Source: Chryseosolibacter sp035628595
GTDB taxonomy: Bacteria > Bacteroidota > Bacteroidia > Cytophagales > Cyclobacteriaceae
DNA length: 26,996 nucleotides
Direction: 5' to 3'
NCBI GenBank assembly: GCA_035628595.1
Contig: DASPJN010000051.1
Span: forward strand, 1 to 26,996
Made by a program: the position numbers and the translations under genes. Of the stretch, positions 1 through 8,625 are shown one piece after another. Position 1 is the first letter of the stretch, and each line of letters begins with the position of its first letter. Under the pieces are notes generated by a model, which saw only the letters and a list, made by a program, of their open reading frames with translations, was not told where the DNA came from and ran no database searches.

Positions 1-1
1 A

Positions 2-1354
2 ATGGTGCTCGCCAAGCCGGATGTGGGTGATCTTATAGTAGGCTTTATTCCATCGTTGCCCAATGATCAGGCCTTGTACATTGCGATTGGTATCATCGGG
101 GCAACCGTGATGCCGCACAATCTATACCTCCACTCCTCTCTAGTCCAGACAAGAAGAATTGACCCGACGAACAAAGGCATCTGGACAGCCATCAAATACA
201 ATTTCATAGATTCAGCAATTGCTTTAAATGCCGCGTTCTTTGTAAATGCGGCAATTCTCATCCTGGCAGCTTCTACCTTTTTCCGCGCCGGGATGTATGA
301 AGTCTCGGAGATACAAGATGCGTATAAGTTTCTTTCGCCAATGCTTGGTACTGAATGGGCGTCGATGCTTTTTGGCATCGCACTTGTTGCTGCAGGACAA
401 AGCTCGACGATTACCGGAACGCTGGCCGGACAAATCATTATGGAAGGCTATCTCAATCTGCGTATAGCGCCGTGGTTACGAAGATTGATTACGCGTCTGA
501 TTGCGATCATCCCCGCTTACATTGTCATCCTGATTTATGGCGAAGGCGAAACAGGTGCCTTACTTGTATTCAGTCAGGTAATATTAAGCTTGCAACTTGG
601 GTTTGCCGTTATACCACTCATTCACTTCACAAGTGATAAACAGAAAATGGGCGAGTTTGTGATCAAGCCATGGGTAAAGTACGCCGCCTGGGCGATTGCA
701 TTTATTATCGTCAGCTTAAATGTTAAACTTGTACTGAATGAAGTGCAAGGGTGGCTGGTTGCCGCAGGCGATCAGTCGTGGATTATCTGGATCACCGTCG
801 TTCCAGCATGTCTTGCGGCGTTCGGATTGCTTGTCTATATCAGTATCAAACCTTACTTTGACAAACGGGCTGCAGAGAAGGCAAGTACAATTCCGCATGG
901 CATGTCGCGACCACTTGATATCGGCGAAGCCAAGCGCTACAGCAAAATCGCCGTATGTATTGACTTCACACGCGTGGATTCACAGACCATTGAAGCAGCC
1001 TTATCGCAGGGCGGGAAAGACGCTGATTATCTGTTGATCCATATTGTTGAAACGGTTGGGGCCCATGTGTATGGCAGCGACATCAAAGACCTCGAATCTG
1101 AAAAAGACATTAATGCACTTGATGATTATGCGCGTCAGCTTCGCGAAAAAGGATACACTGTAAACTCAAAGATCGGCTTTGGTAATCGAACGAAACGGAT
1201 ACCGGAGATTGTGAAAGAATACAATGCCGACCTGCTCGTGATGGGTGGTCACGGCCACCGATTCTTTAAAGACCTTATCTTTGGGGCAACGGCGGATACG
1301 GTGCGTCATAAAGTCGGCATTCCGGTGTTGATTGTGCAGCAGAAAAAGGTTTAA
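2..1354 (+). CDS. mntH: NRAMP-family Mn2+/Fe2+ transporter fused to UspA domain (5' end outside window)
   Basis: Proton-coupled divalent metal importer of the inner membrane with a C-terminal universal-stress domain. The gene runs in from the left edge, so the first helices and the N-terminal DPGN metal motif are missing and the ATG at base 2 is internal. Visible residues 30-45 carry the TM6 metal-binding signature GATVMPHNLYLHS (Met37, His39). Further hydrophobic helices follow to about residue 290. Residues about 313-449 form a UspA fold ending in the nucleotide-binding pattern GGHGHRFFKDLIFGATADTV and a final strand IPVLIV. NRAMP-UspA fusions are a usual Bacteroidota arrangement. Being truncated by the window, the full length cannot be judged. 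It is followed by a heptamer array and mnmE on the same strand. Family assignment is firm; metal preference is inferred. Confidence 0.93.
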   Translation: MVLAKPDVGDLIVGFIPSLPNDQALYIAIGIIGATVMPHNLYLHSSLVQTRRIDPTNKGIWTAIKYNFIDSAIALNAAFFVNAAILILAASTFFRAGMYEVSEIQDAYKFLSPMLGTEWASMLFGIALVAAGQSSTITGTLAGQIIMEGYLNLRIAPWLRRLITRLIAIIPAYIVILIYGEGETGALLVFSQVILSLQLGFAVIPLIHFTSDKQKMGEFVIKPWVKYAAWAIAFIIVSLNVKLVLNEVQGWLVAAGDQSWIIWITVVPACLAAFGLLVYISIKPYFDKRAAEKASTIPHGMSRPLDIGEAKRYSKIAVCIDFTRVDSQTIEAALSQGGKDADYLLIHIVETVGAHVYGSDIKDLESEKDINALDDYARQLREKGYTVNSKIGFGNRTKRIPEIVKEYNADLLVMGGHGHRFFKDLIFGATADTVRHKVGIPVLIVQQKKV

Positions 1355-1357
1355 GAT

Positions 1358-1419
1358 GGTTTAAGGTTCAAGGTTCAAAGTTTAAAGTCCAAAGTTTAAG
1401 GTTCAAGGTTCAAGGTTAG
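1358..1419 (+). repeat. Tandem 7-bp repeat array (GGTTCAA/AGTTTAA) between mntH and mnmE
   Basis: Eight consecutive heptamers read GGTTTAA, GGTTCAA, GGTTCAA, AGTTTAA, AGTCCAA, AGTTTAA, GGTTCAA, GGTTCAA, then a partial GGTTAG directly abutting the mnmE ATG at 1420. The array fills almost the whole intergenic gap, so it is the 5' leader of mnmE if transcription comes from upstream. Similar heptamer arrays occur in gaps of other Bacteroidota (recalled, not checked). Confidence 0.85.
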
Positions 1420-2775
1420 ATGTCTGAAGATACAATAGTTGCGTTGGCAACAGCACAGGGTGTTTCGGCGATTGCCGTTATACGCCTTTCGGGAAAAAAA
1501 GCAATTGACATAGTGCAGCGCGTGTTCAAAGGAAGAAACCTTTCGGATCAGCCATCGCATTCACTACACTTCGGTTTGTTAACAGATGAGGATAAAATTA
1601 TCGACGAAGTTGTCGTTTCACTTTTTAAGGAACCGAACTCTTTCACAAAAGAAAACAGCGTCGAGATATCGTGTCACGGTTCACCGGTTATCGTCAAGGA
1701 AATCATCAAGGTGTTGCTAAAGAACGGAGCGCGACTGGCCGAACCTGGCGAATTCACAAAACGCGCATTTCTTAGCGGGCGGTTTGATCTCGCCCAGGCG
1801 GAAGCGGTTGCAGACCTCATCAATGCTGAAACGGACAATGCTCGTCAGGCGGCGCTGAACCAGATGCGCGGTGGATTCTCAAAAGAGATCAATCATTTAC
1901 GTGAAGAGTTAATCCATTTTGCGTCGTTGATTGAACTCGAACTCGACTTCGGTGAAGAAGACGTTGAGTTTGCGAAACGGGACGACTTGCGCAACCTCAT
2001 CTCGAAAATTCAATCCTATCTTCGCGCATTGATCGAATCGTTCGACCAGGGCAATGTGATCAAGAATGGTGTGCCGACGGTAATCGCAGGAAAACCCAAC
2101 GCGGGTAAGTCGACATTACTGAATACATTATTAAACGAAGAACGCGCAATCGTTTCGGACATTCCGGGAACAACGCGTGATGTGATTGAAGATGAAATGG
2201 TATTAGGCGGCATCAATTTTCGTTTCATCGACACCGCCGGTCTACGTGAAACGCAGGACGTGATCGAAGCCATTGGTGTTGAACGCACGCGCGAGCGAAT
2301 GAAAAAGGCATCGCTGATCATTTACCTTTTTGATTTAACGACGACGTCGCTGGCGGAAATTGAAACAGAGGTTCACGGCCTCTCGCACCTTGGGATTCCT
2401 TTCATTAAAGTCGGAAACAAGATTGACAAAGCCGATCCATCCCTGCTACAAAAACTCGGAAAGGATTTCATTTTTATCTCCGCAGCCAAAAAAGAAAACA
2501 TCAGCGCATTAAAAGAACACATCCTCTCCCACTTCCACGTGAGCAATGTAAAAACCGGCGATGTGATGGTAACCAACCTCCGACATTACCAGAACCTTCT
2601 CCAGACAAATGAATCTTTACAACGCGTACTCGATGGAATGTCGAGCGAGATCACAGGCGATTTCCTGGCAATGGATATCCGTCAGGCGCTGCACTACCTC
2701 GGCGAGATTACGGGGACAATTACAACGGATGATCTGCTTGATAATATCTTCTCTAAGTTTTGTATCGGGAAGTGA
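1420..2775 (+). CDS. mnmE: tRNA modification GTPase MnmE (TrmE/ThdF)
   Basis: With MnmG this protein installs the carboxymethylaminomethyl group on U34 of tRNAs reading NNA/NNG codons; cytoplasmic. At 451 residues it has the normal family length. The N-terminal tetrahydrofolate-binding domain starts MSEDTIVALATAQG. The central Ras-like G domain shows G1 GKPNAGKS (residues 224-231), the GTTRD loop, DTAGLRET and NKID. The C-terminus ends FCIGK with the essential Cys448. The last six codons, including the stop, are the integration site of the downstream element. A near-identical copy, also coding FCIGK-stop, lies at 15438-15455. The coding sequence therefore stays intact, though its stop codon probably now comes from the element (TGA here, TAA in the distal copy). 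No separate promoter is visible; the leader is the heptamer array. Confidence 0.98.
   Translation: MSEDTIVALATAQGVSAIAVIRLSGKKAIDIVQRVFKGRNLSDQPSHSLHFGLLTDEDKIIDEVVVSLFKEPNSFTKENSVEISCHGSPVIVKEIIKVLLKNGARLAEPGEFTKRAFLSGRFDLAQAEAVADLINAETDNARQAALNQMRGGFSKEINHLREELIHFASLIELELDFGEEDVEFAKRDDLRNLISKIQSYLRALIESFDQGNVIKNGVPTVIAGKPNAGKSTLLNTLLNEERAIVSDIPGTTRDVIEDEMVLGGINFRFIDTAGLRETQDVIEAIGVERTRERMKKASLIIYLFDLTTTSLAEIETEVHGLSHLGIPFIKVGNKIDKADPSLLQKLGKDFIFISAAKKENISALKEHILSHFHVSNVKTGDVMVTNLRHYQNLLQTNESLQRVLDGMSSEITGDFLAMDIRQALHYLGEITGTITTDDLLDNIFSKFCIGK
2758..2775 (+). repeat. attL core at the end of mnmE
   Basis: TTTTGTATCGGGAAGTGA encodes FCIGK-stop of mnmE. It matches 15438-15455 at 16 of 18 positions, with 13 central bases identical. 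The mismatches fall at the outer edges, as expected where element and chromosome arms join the shared core. Confidence 0.85.
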
Positions 2776-2894
2776 GAACAAATAAAGATCGATAAACAAA
2801 TATAACAATATATATGAAAGATAGGCAAATGCGTTGCCAATCTTCAAGTTACGTCACCTTTTCCTTTCCAATTTCCATTTATTCTTTGTCTCTT

Positions 2895-2944
2895 TTTGTA
2901 CCTTAGATGTACCTCATTGAAAATATTGAACAGTGAGGTACAAA
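2895..2944. promoter_or_regulatory. Putative integrase arm-type sites, left end
   Basis: Three versions of TTTGTACCTCATTG lie here: a degenerate copy at 2895-2908, a better one at 2906-2919 (12 of 14), and an inverted one at 2931-2944 (13 of 14). The last two make a 9-bp inverted repeat, TGTACCTCA (2908-2916) against TGAGGTACA (2934-2942). A perfect copy sits at 15381-15394 near the other end. Position between attL and the integration genes suggests integrase or excisionase binding; this is inferred. Confidence 0.55.
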
Positions 2945-3022
2945 CCGGGAGAATTTTTGACGCGTCCTGACGCACACAGTCACTCATAGACACTCCTGGC
3001 CTCTCAATGACATGGATTTATT

Positions 3023-3373
3023 ATGAGCTCGAATATAAGAGTCACACGGGTATGTAATCATTGCAACAAATCGTTCACGGCAAAGACCACTGTGACGAAG
3101 TATTGCAGTGATCGCTGCTCGAAGGCTGCGTACAAACTGCGTATCAAAACGCAGAAGGTTGAAGAACGCAATGCTGCGACATTGGCAATAGTTGCAAAAC
3201 CTTTCTCCGACTTGCAGGTAAAAGAGTTCCTAAGTGTAACTGAAACAGCATCGTTGACCGGCATAAGCGTACGTACGGTGCAGCGATTGATCGAACGCGG
3301 ATCCTTACAAGCTGCGAAGCTTGGTAATCGAACAATCATTCAGAGAAAGAACCTTGATAAGCTATTCGCATGA
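3023..3373 (+). CDS. Zinc-finger/HTH protein, putative excisionase
   Basis: A 116-residue protein encoded directly before the integrase; its stop overlaps the integrase ATG by 4 bp (ATGA), so the two are translationally coupled. Residues 11-32 contain a CxxC...CxxxC cluster (Cys11, Cys14, Cys28, Cys32) that could bind zinc. Residues about 72-114 are a MerR/excisionase-like winged HTH (FLSVTETASLTGISVRTVQR, then AAKLGNRTIIQRKNLDKL). Small HTH genes coupled to integrases are typical recombination directionality factors or regulators of Bacteroidota elements. Likely role: binding near the left-end repeats to direct excision or repress the integrase operon. The fold is well supported; the excisionase role is inferred from position. 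Confidence 0.8.
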   Translation: MSSNIRVTRVCNHCNKSFTAKTTVTKYCSDRCSKAAYKLRIKTQKVEERNAATLAIVAKPFSDLQVKEFLSVTETASLTGISVRTVQRLIERGSLQAAKLGNRTIIQRKNLDKLFA

Positions 3374-4497
3374 AAGTATTCCTACGCGACAAGAAGATAT
3401 CCGGTGGTCGAAAGACTCTATACCTGGACTTCTACCCTCCCATCATTCATCCTGTTACTGGCAAAGCTACCAGGCGTGAATTCCTAAAGCTGTACGTGTA
3501 CGAAAAACCAAAGTGTGAAGCGGATCGCGACCACAATAAAGAAACGAAGATACTCGCGGAGAACGTGCGTGCGCAGCGTCAGATATTCACACAAGCAGGC
3601 AACTTTGGATTTCTTCTTGAGAATCATCGGAAGAAAGATTTTCTTCAATACTTTCGCGACCAGGCGGAGAAACGCAAGATTTCCCAGGGAAACTATGATA
3701 ACTGGTTGAGCTCATACAACTACTTCAATGATTTCACTAAAGGTAAATGCTTGATGGAGGACGTCACGGAGAAACTGATCGGGGCTTTTAAAGAACATCT
3801 TTTAACGACAACGAGTTTTAAAAATACCAAGTCAAAAAAACGGTTGTCGCAAAACGCAGCACACTCCTACTTCAACAAATTTAAGGCTGCGGTAAAACGC
3901 GCGTTCGAAGAAAAGTATCTCGATGATGATCATGGTAAACGCGTCAAAGCAATTCAACAAGCCGAGACTGAACGCGAGTTTTTAACAATCGAGGAACTAA
4001 ATACATTAGCCAAAACTGAATGCGAGCTTCCAGACCTAAAGCGAATGGCCCTGTTTTCAGCATTGACCGGCCTACGATGGAGTGATATTGTTAAGCTTCG
4101 ATGGAATGAACTGCAACACACAGGTGGCAATGGATACTTCATTCAATACACCCAACAAAAAACAAAGGGAGCGGAAATACTGCCGATATCTGATCAAGCT
4201 TTTTCGTTGCTCGGAGAGCGTCTTGCTCCAACAGATCTTGTGTTTCCTAACCTTGAGTATTCAGCGTGGTTGAATTCTAAAATCAAAGACTGGGTTACTT
4301 CAGCCGGCATTCATAAGAAAATAACATTTCACAATTTCCGGCACACGTATGCAACGCTGCAGCTCACTGCCGGGACAGACATTTATACTGTTTCAAAACT
4401 CCTTGGACATAAACAAGTCAAGACCACGGCAATTTATGCAAAGGTTGTAGACAAAAAGAAAATTGAAGCTGCGACTAAAATCAAAATAGACTTTTAA
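3370..4497 (+). CDS. Tyrosine recombinase/integrase of the element
   Basis: A 375-residue site-specific integrase. The N-terminal arm-binding part (about 1-90) precedes a SAM-like core-binding domain (about 100-205) and the catalytic domain (about 210-370). All main catalytic residues are visible: Arg236 in TGLRWSDIV, His321-x-x-Arg324 in FHNFRHTY, His347 in LLGHKQVKTT and the nucleophile Tyr356 in AIYAKV. Length and motifs fit the Bacteroidota phage/ICE integrase group. It lies about 600 bp inside attL, the usual position, downstream of the HTH gene it overlaps. It is expected to recombine the mnmE 3' end with the element's attP. It looks intact. Confidence 0.95.
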   Translation: MKVFLRDKKISGGRKTLYLDFYPPIIHPVTGKATRREFLKLYVYEKPKCEADRDHNKETKILAENVRAQRQIFTQAGNFGFLLENHRKKDFLQYFRDQAEKRKISQGNYDNWLSSYNYFNDFTKGKCLMEDVTEKLIGAFKEHLLTTTSFKNTKSKKRLSQNAAHSYFNKFKAAVKRAFEEKYLDDDHGKRVKAIQQAETEREFLTIEELNTLAKTECELPDLKRMALFSALTGLRWSDIVKLRWNELQHTGGNGYFIQYTQQKTKGAEILPISDQAFSLLGERLAPTDLVFPNLEYSAWLNSKIKDWVTSAGIHKKITFHNFRHTYATLQLTAGTDIYTVSKLLGHKQVKTTAIYAKVVDKKKIEAATKIKIDF

Positions 4498-4503
4498 AAA
4501 AAG

Positions 4504-5478
4504 ATGAATCCCATCCTTGAAAATTACTTGCAGATTCGACTTGACATTATCTGTGATGAAGACAGAGGCCGGTCGAACGAAGCGTGTCGTACTATGATGG
4601 CAAGATTTCTCAGCTATGAAAACCAATGGAAGGATGTAAATGAACTTTATGCCGAATTTCACCTTAGACTTTATAGTGGCGGCCTTCCCGTCCCAAGCAA
4701 TGAAGAATATAGCCTCGATTTAAAACTACGGGATCTGACATCTCTCGGGGCTGATACCTATTACATTGAAGGGAAAACGATGGGTGTAAAATTAAACCAA
4801 GCGATCCTTATCGATTATCGCCGGGATGATCACCACATCGAATTCTTCCACTACTTTTTTGCATTCAGAATTTCAAGAATGCAGCAAGGTGTAATCGAAA
4901 CATTTTTACATTATCACCTTAACAAGTCTTTCTTAGGTGATCGTAAGAAATATTTTCGGTTTCTGACTCTGCTAATCGCTGACCATTCAGATGTCATTGG
5001 AGAAAGAAAGTCCTTCCTCACCGAGTGGATGAATGATGAGCTACGAGGTTTAGACGTCACATCATCTTTGGCAGCGAAACAACCTTTAAAGGATCACTTG
5101 ACCAAGAAAAAACTAATAAACATAGACGACACCGCTATACACACCATTGTAGCTAACTTTAAATCATCTTTTTTAGACGATGCTGAAAAATTGCACGATG
5201 CTTTAGCTGGTAATGACATTGAACAGAAACTTAGATTTTCAGGGACTGCAAAGAATCTAATCGCCATCTTCTGGGTACTCTATCAAAATGGCTTAATTAA
5301 TAACTCCACAGATGAAGTAGCATCTTGGATCGTTAGGACGTTCGATTCTTCCCAAAAGCAAGATCGAAAGACTATTGCCTTGAGCACAGCTCAAAAATTT
5401 ATGGGTATGGGAACTATGTTTTTAGATAATTCCAATTGGTGTAAAAGATTGAATAAAGCTTTCCCGACTATCAAATAG
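4504..5478 (+). CDS. Hypothetical protein, C-terminus faintly RteC-like
   Basis: A 324-residue soluble protein starting 6 bp after the integrase stop, so probably cotranscribed. No signal peptide, membrane segment or catalytic motif is apparent. Residues about 90-160 are rich in aromatic and charged residues. The C-terminal part (about 238-320, beginning RFSGTAKNLIAIFWVLYQNG and ending with a FLDN...LNKAFP stretch) resembles in layout the winged-helix end of RteC, a regulator of Bacteroides conjugative transposons (ALxxxGAINN-like core, then a TKFLD-like helix). This is a by-eye comparison only. If correct, it would regulate excision or transfer. Otherwise it is an unrecognised accessory protein of the integration module. 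Confidence 0.75.
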   Translation: MNPILENYLQIRLDIICDEDRGRSNEACRTMMARFLSYENQWKDVNELYAEFHLRLYSGGLPVPSNEEYSLDLKLRDLTSLGADTYYIEGKTMGVKLNQAILIDYRRDDHHIEFFHYFFAFRISRMQQGVIETFLHYHLNKSFLGDRKKYFRFLTLLIADHSDVIGERKSFLTEWMNDELRGLDVTSSLAAKQPLKDHLTKKKLINIDDTAIHTIVANFKSSFLDDAEKLHDALAGNDIEQKLRFSGTAKNLIAIFWVLYQNGLINNSTDEVASWIVRTFDSSQKQDRKTIALSTAQKFMGMGTMFLDNSNWCKRLNKAFPTIK

Positions 5479-5510
5479 ACGTTCTAATTTATTCTGAAAT
5501 CGTTCTGATT

Positions 5511-5520
5511 CGTTCGAACG
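5511..5520. promoter_or_regulatory. Perfect 10-bp palindrome upstream of the HTH gene
   Basis: CGTTCGAACG lies about 60 bp before the ATG at 5582, with related CGTTCT words at 5480 and 5501. It could be an operator for the HTH protein that follows. This is suggestive only. Confidence 0.25.
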
Positions 5521-5581
5521 TTTTATTTCGGCTTAAAAAACTGATACGATTGCGTTAGAAAAAGCAAAACAACTGCATCGT

Positions 5582-5884
5582 ATGGAAAATCCATTTCACG
5601 TTTTAGAAGCAAAGCTCAATTCGATCGAAACTCTACTGATCGATATTCGAAATAAGCCGAATGTAACACCTGAATCAAAAGATGAAATTGGTGGCGTCGA
5701 GCTCGCCCGAAAAATCACCGGCTACAGTTTACCGACGATTTACGGATTGGTAAGTGCTCGAAAAATCCCTCATTCTAAGGTCGGCAAGAAACTGTTTTTT
5801 AGTCGTGATGAACTTTCGCAATGGGTGAAGGCAGGGAAGCGCGCTTCCGTCGCTGAATTGAAAGAGAAAGCCAGAACATTCTAG
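5582..5884 (+). CDS. Helix-turn-helix (excisionase/MerR-like) DNA-binding protein
   Basis: A 100-residue protein with an N-terminal helix (residues 1-28) and an HTH_17-type winged helix at about 38-90: VELARKITGYSLPTIYGLVS, then IPHSKVGKKLFFSRDELSQW. This architecture is common next to integrases and replication genes in Bacteroidota elements, where it acts as an excision factor or transcriptional regulator. It is separated by about 100 bp from the preceding gene and has its own AT-rich leader with a palindrome. It begins the middle module (membrane protein, DUF3987), so a regulatory or replication-initiation role is as likely as excision. The HTH call is firm and the specific role unknown. 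Confidence 0.85.
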   Translation: MENPFHVLEAKLNSIETLLIDIRNKPNVTPESKDEIGGVELARKITGYSLPTIYGLVSARKIPHSKVGKKLFFSRDELSQWVKAGKRASVAELKEKARTF

Positions 5885-5930
5885 GTCCCCAGCAGATCAA
5901 TTTTCTTTTAAACTTCAAACAACAACTCAA

Positions 5931-6800
5931 ATGGTAACAAGCCAATTTAACGGGCTTCCAATTCAACTGCTAAACGGCGGGCTTCCGGAAGATTCGATGT
6001 GCAACTGTCATGCTACCGATAACCTTGATGGACTAGGGGCAGATACAGCTACCAAAACAAAAAACCTTCAACAGATTACCGCCATTGTGGGAACGTTGAA
6101 TTCGATCCTACCGAATGTTAACCCTGTATATCAATCATCGTTCTCTAAGTTTAGCCAAAAGGTGTCCAACATTGCCGGAATGGCGGCGCAGATCTCAAGC
6201 GAAGTACCAGGTGGTCAAACTGCAGCCCTCGTGCTTGGTGTAGTCGGAGGTGCCGCAGCGCTGTTATCGAAAGTTTTCTCAGGAAGTAAAGCGAAGCAGT
6301 TAGCTGCGCAGCGTGGAGAGTACGAGCGATTGATCATTGAAATTCGCAACGATAACAAAGTTCTCGATGACCAGATAGAAACCTTGCGCAAGGGCATCGA
6401 AATGCTTACACGCGATTTGCAAAGTTTATCTGGCTTAGGATTGTGCATCATTGGATGCAAAGCAAAACGTGAGAAAGAAAAGTTGAACGCGACAAAAGCA
6501 GATTATGATTTACTGATCTCTTACCAACAAGACAAAATCCGCATCGTCAACAATTTACTTGGTGAATATGAAAAACTTCTCGAGGCCGTCACTGGCATCA
6601 AGCAATCAAAAACTTTACACACAATTTTGACGTGGTCTATCGGTTTCCTCGCATTGTCTGCAATTAGTGTTGCTTTTATAAAACGACGCAAAAAAAACAG
6701 CGCACTCAAGGAGTTAAGTCGAGAACCAAAACGCGCCTCAATCACGAATGGCGACGCCAAAGATTTAACTGGTGTTCGATCGCGTAGAAATGCGAAATAA
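5931..6800 (+). CDS. Membrane coiled-coil protein of unknown function
   Basis: A 289-residue protein not recognised as a known family. It has a Gly/Ala-rich hydrophobic stretch at about 97-118 (QTAALVLGVVGGAAALLSK), then long charged helices at about 120-225 likely to form a coiled coil (heptad-like EYERLIIEIRNDNKVLDDQI). A second, stronger transmembrane segment lies at about 228-250, and the tail is basic (KRRKKN). A short loop at about 165-176 (GLGLCIIGCK) carries two cysteines. There is no signal peptide. It sits between an HTH gene and DUF3987 in the replication half of the element. Possibilities include a membrane-anchored accessory, exclusion or lysis-like protein. The ATG at 5931 has an A-rich leader typical of Bacteroidota. 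Confidence 0.7.
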   Translation: MVTSQFNGLPIQLLNGGLPEDSMCNCHATDNLDGLGADTATKTKNLQQITAIVGTLNSILPNVNPVYQSSFSKFSQKVSNIAGMAAQISSEVPGGQTAALVLGVVGGAAALLSKVFSGSKAKQLAAQRGEYERLIIEIRNDNKVLDDQIETLRKGIEMLTRDLQSLSGLGLCIIGCKAKREKEKLNATKADYDLLISYQQDKIRIVNNLLGEYEKLLEAVTGIKQSKTLHTILTWSIGFLALSAISVAFIKRRKKNSALKELSREPKRASITNGDAKDLTGVRSRRNAK

Positions 6801-7054
6801 AAAAAGTCGAACGGTTGGCGCCACTCGACTCTTAAAAGTTCTTATAAACAAATTCTGTATGACAAAGATAAAAAACAAATCTAAGCTGCGCAACTGTGCG
6901 CATCTATCTGCGTTTCCTTCTGCGCACCTATCTGCGCAATACCAAAAAATTGCAACTCGTGTTTCGGCCCTCGTTCACCTCGAAAGGTCAATGGATGTAG
7001 CTTATTTCCACAAAAGACGCCGCATGTTATAGAGAACCTTAAACAACGAGAACA

Positions 7055-7204
7055 ATGGCAACCATCAACCACAATCAATATCTAACGAACCTACGCACAA
7101 AGCTGCGCAGCAAGCGCGCGCAGCTAGCGAATAGAATCCGAAAGATCAATCAACAGCTTGGCGATAAAGTCGCTAAAGCTCGGCCCACAAAACCAAATTC
7201 CTAA
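7055..7204 (+). CDS. Small basic protein (49 aa), hypothetical
   Basis: ATG at 7055 to TAA at 7202-7204 encodes MATINHNQYLTNLRTKLRSK followed by a very basic, helical, low-complexity tail. It ends 13 bp before the ATG of the DUF3987 gene, consistent with translational coupling. The upstream A-rich leader (AAACAACGAGAACA) resembles those of its neighbours. The protein is rich in Arg, Lys, Gln and Asn and has no Cys. No family is recognised. Its basic character suggests nucleic-acid binding, but it may be a chance reading frame in a region rich in GCGCA repeats. Confidence 0.45.
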   Translation: MATINHNQYLTNLRTKLRSKRAQLANRIRKINQQLGDKVAKARPTKPNS

Positions 7205-7217
7205 CAGCTTCCCCCAC

Positions 7218-8621
7218 ATGACAAATAATTTTAAGAAACTACTACACGAGAGTAAGGGGCTTGGTACGTTCGCCATTGAGGATATTGCGAATGAACTGAA
7301 TCGCCGACAACTGTCAAACAATCCTTTCCCCCTGGAAGTGTTCAATGAGAAGCTTAAACCACTCATAAACGCATTGAACAAATATTACGACATACCACCA
7401 AGCTTCATTGGCCTGGGCTTGTTGAGTCTCTATAGCTCGTGTATCGGTACTGCATACGTAGTGTCAACGAATGGAAAAGATTTCATTTATCTGCCGGTCT
7501 GGGCAGCCTTGGTGGGAATGAGTTCTAGTGGCAAAAGTCTTGTGCTTAATAAGCTGCTCAACCCTCTTGAAAATATTCAAGCCGAATTTGACTCCGAGTG
7601 GGAAGATCAAATAAAGGGCGTTTCAGACGATGCACGCAAAAGGCTTCCATTAAGAGTTGCAATCTATCGAGATGCGCATGTGCCCACGTTGATAAAGTCT
7701 GTGCTGCCAGACAATCCAAAAGGGATATTGAAACTCACAGATGAATTACTCGAATGGATAAATGGCATGAACCAACTCAGTAAAAAAGAAGGAACCGATG
7801 AGCAGGTCTGGTTAAGTTCATGGAACTGCAACAAATATTCCGCTATCAGGTCCGGTAAGGACAAGGTGGTTATTCCTCGTCCGTTTGTAAACATTGTAGG
7901 AGGGATTCAGTTAACACTTCTGCCTCGGCTGTTTGCAAAAGACCGGGACACAACCGGGTTTATTTTTCGCTTGCTTTTCGCCCTTCCCGACGCTGACGAC
8001 AAAATTGCCGAGCTGGATCCCACTTTCGAGATTCCAAGTGAATGGTATGACGTTTATAAAAAATCGGCTGAAAGACTCTATAAAGATTTGCCTGTAGTCG
8101 ATTTTAACTACGAGCCGAGAATTTGCCAACTCAAACCAGATGCGATCGCTATTTACCAGGCGTGGGTTAAATCAAAAACGCTAACAATAAATCGCATGGA
8201 AGATCAACGAGAAAGAGAAATCCACTCTGGTATTTTTGGCAAGATTAAAGAGTATTCATTACGATTTGCAGCCATATTACATCTAGCCGATCAGTCTTTA
8301 GATCCGCAATATGAAGCAGATTTTTTCACAGCCTTTAAACAACGTGAATACATAGACAGCGGAGTAATGATGAGGTCTATAAAGCTCGCAGACTATTTCT
8401 TTGGCAGCGCAGCGGAAGCATACAATAGAGTTCAACAAGCAACCACCGCACCATGGGAAGTCCTAACTGCAGCGAAAATGATGGCTCGAGGAATGTCGTA
8501 TCGTGAAATGGCAAAGCAGATTTATGGGCGCGGAGATGATGCTAGCAAGCAGAAAATCAGCAGGAATATTAAAATATGGATTCGAGACTATCCACGAGTA
8601 TTCAATTCATTAGCTAAGTAA
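7218..8621 (+). CDS. DUF3987 primase/helicase-like replication protein
   Basis: A 467-residue protein counted from the ATG at 7218. An upstream TTG at 7158 is in frame but overlaps the small basic gene and precedes no conserved sequence. The N-terminal part (PFPLEVFNEKLKPLINALNK) and the following helices match DUF3987, a family widespread in Bacteroidota plasmids, phages and ICEs and thought to take part in replication. A P-loop is visible at residues 100-107 (GMSSSGKS). A possible second acidic site lies around LTDELLEWINGM. The C-terminus (EVLTAAKMMARGMSYREMAK) is an HTH-like segment. It is followed by the GTTACG repeat array and the DnaB-N gene, forming a replication module. ATPase activity is inferred from the P-loop. 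Confidence 0.85.
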   Translation: MTNNFKKLLHESKGLGTFAIEDIANELNRRQLSNNPFPLEVFNEKLKPLINALNKYYDIPPSFIGLGLLSLYSSCIGTAYVVSTNGKDFIYLPVWAALVGMSSSGKSLVLNKLLNPLENIQAEFDSEWEDQIKGVSDDARKRLPLRVAIYRDAHVPTLIKSVLPDNPKGILKLTDELLEWINGMNQLSKKEGTDEQVWLSSWNCNKYSAIRSGKDKVVIPRPFVNIVGGIQLTLLPRLFAKDRDTTGFIFRLLFALPDADDKIAELDPTFEIPSEWYDVYKKSAERLYKDLPVVDFNYEPRICQLKPDAIAIYQAWVKSKTLTINRMEDQREREIHSGIFGKIKEYSLRFAAILHLADQSLDPQYEADFFTAFKQREYIDSGVMMRSIKLADYFFGSAAEAYNRVQQATTAPWEVLTAAKMMARGMSYREMAKQIYGRGDDASKQKISRNIKIWIRDYPRVFNSLAK

Positions 8622-8625
8622 TGGT

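Noticed and set aside
6859..7032. Possible 57-residue basic protein (starts MTKIKNKSKLRN)
   Set aside because: It lies in DNA rich in CTGCGCA repeats and its composition mirrors the repeats. No leader or coupling supports it, so the 254-bp gap 6801-7054 is left without a gene.
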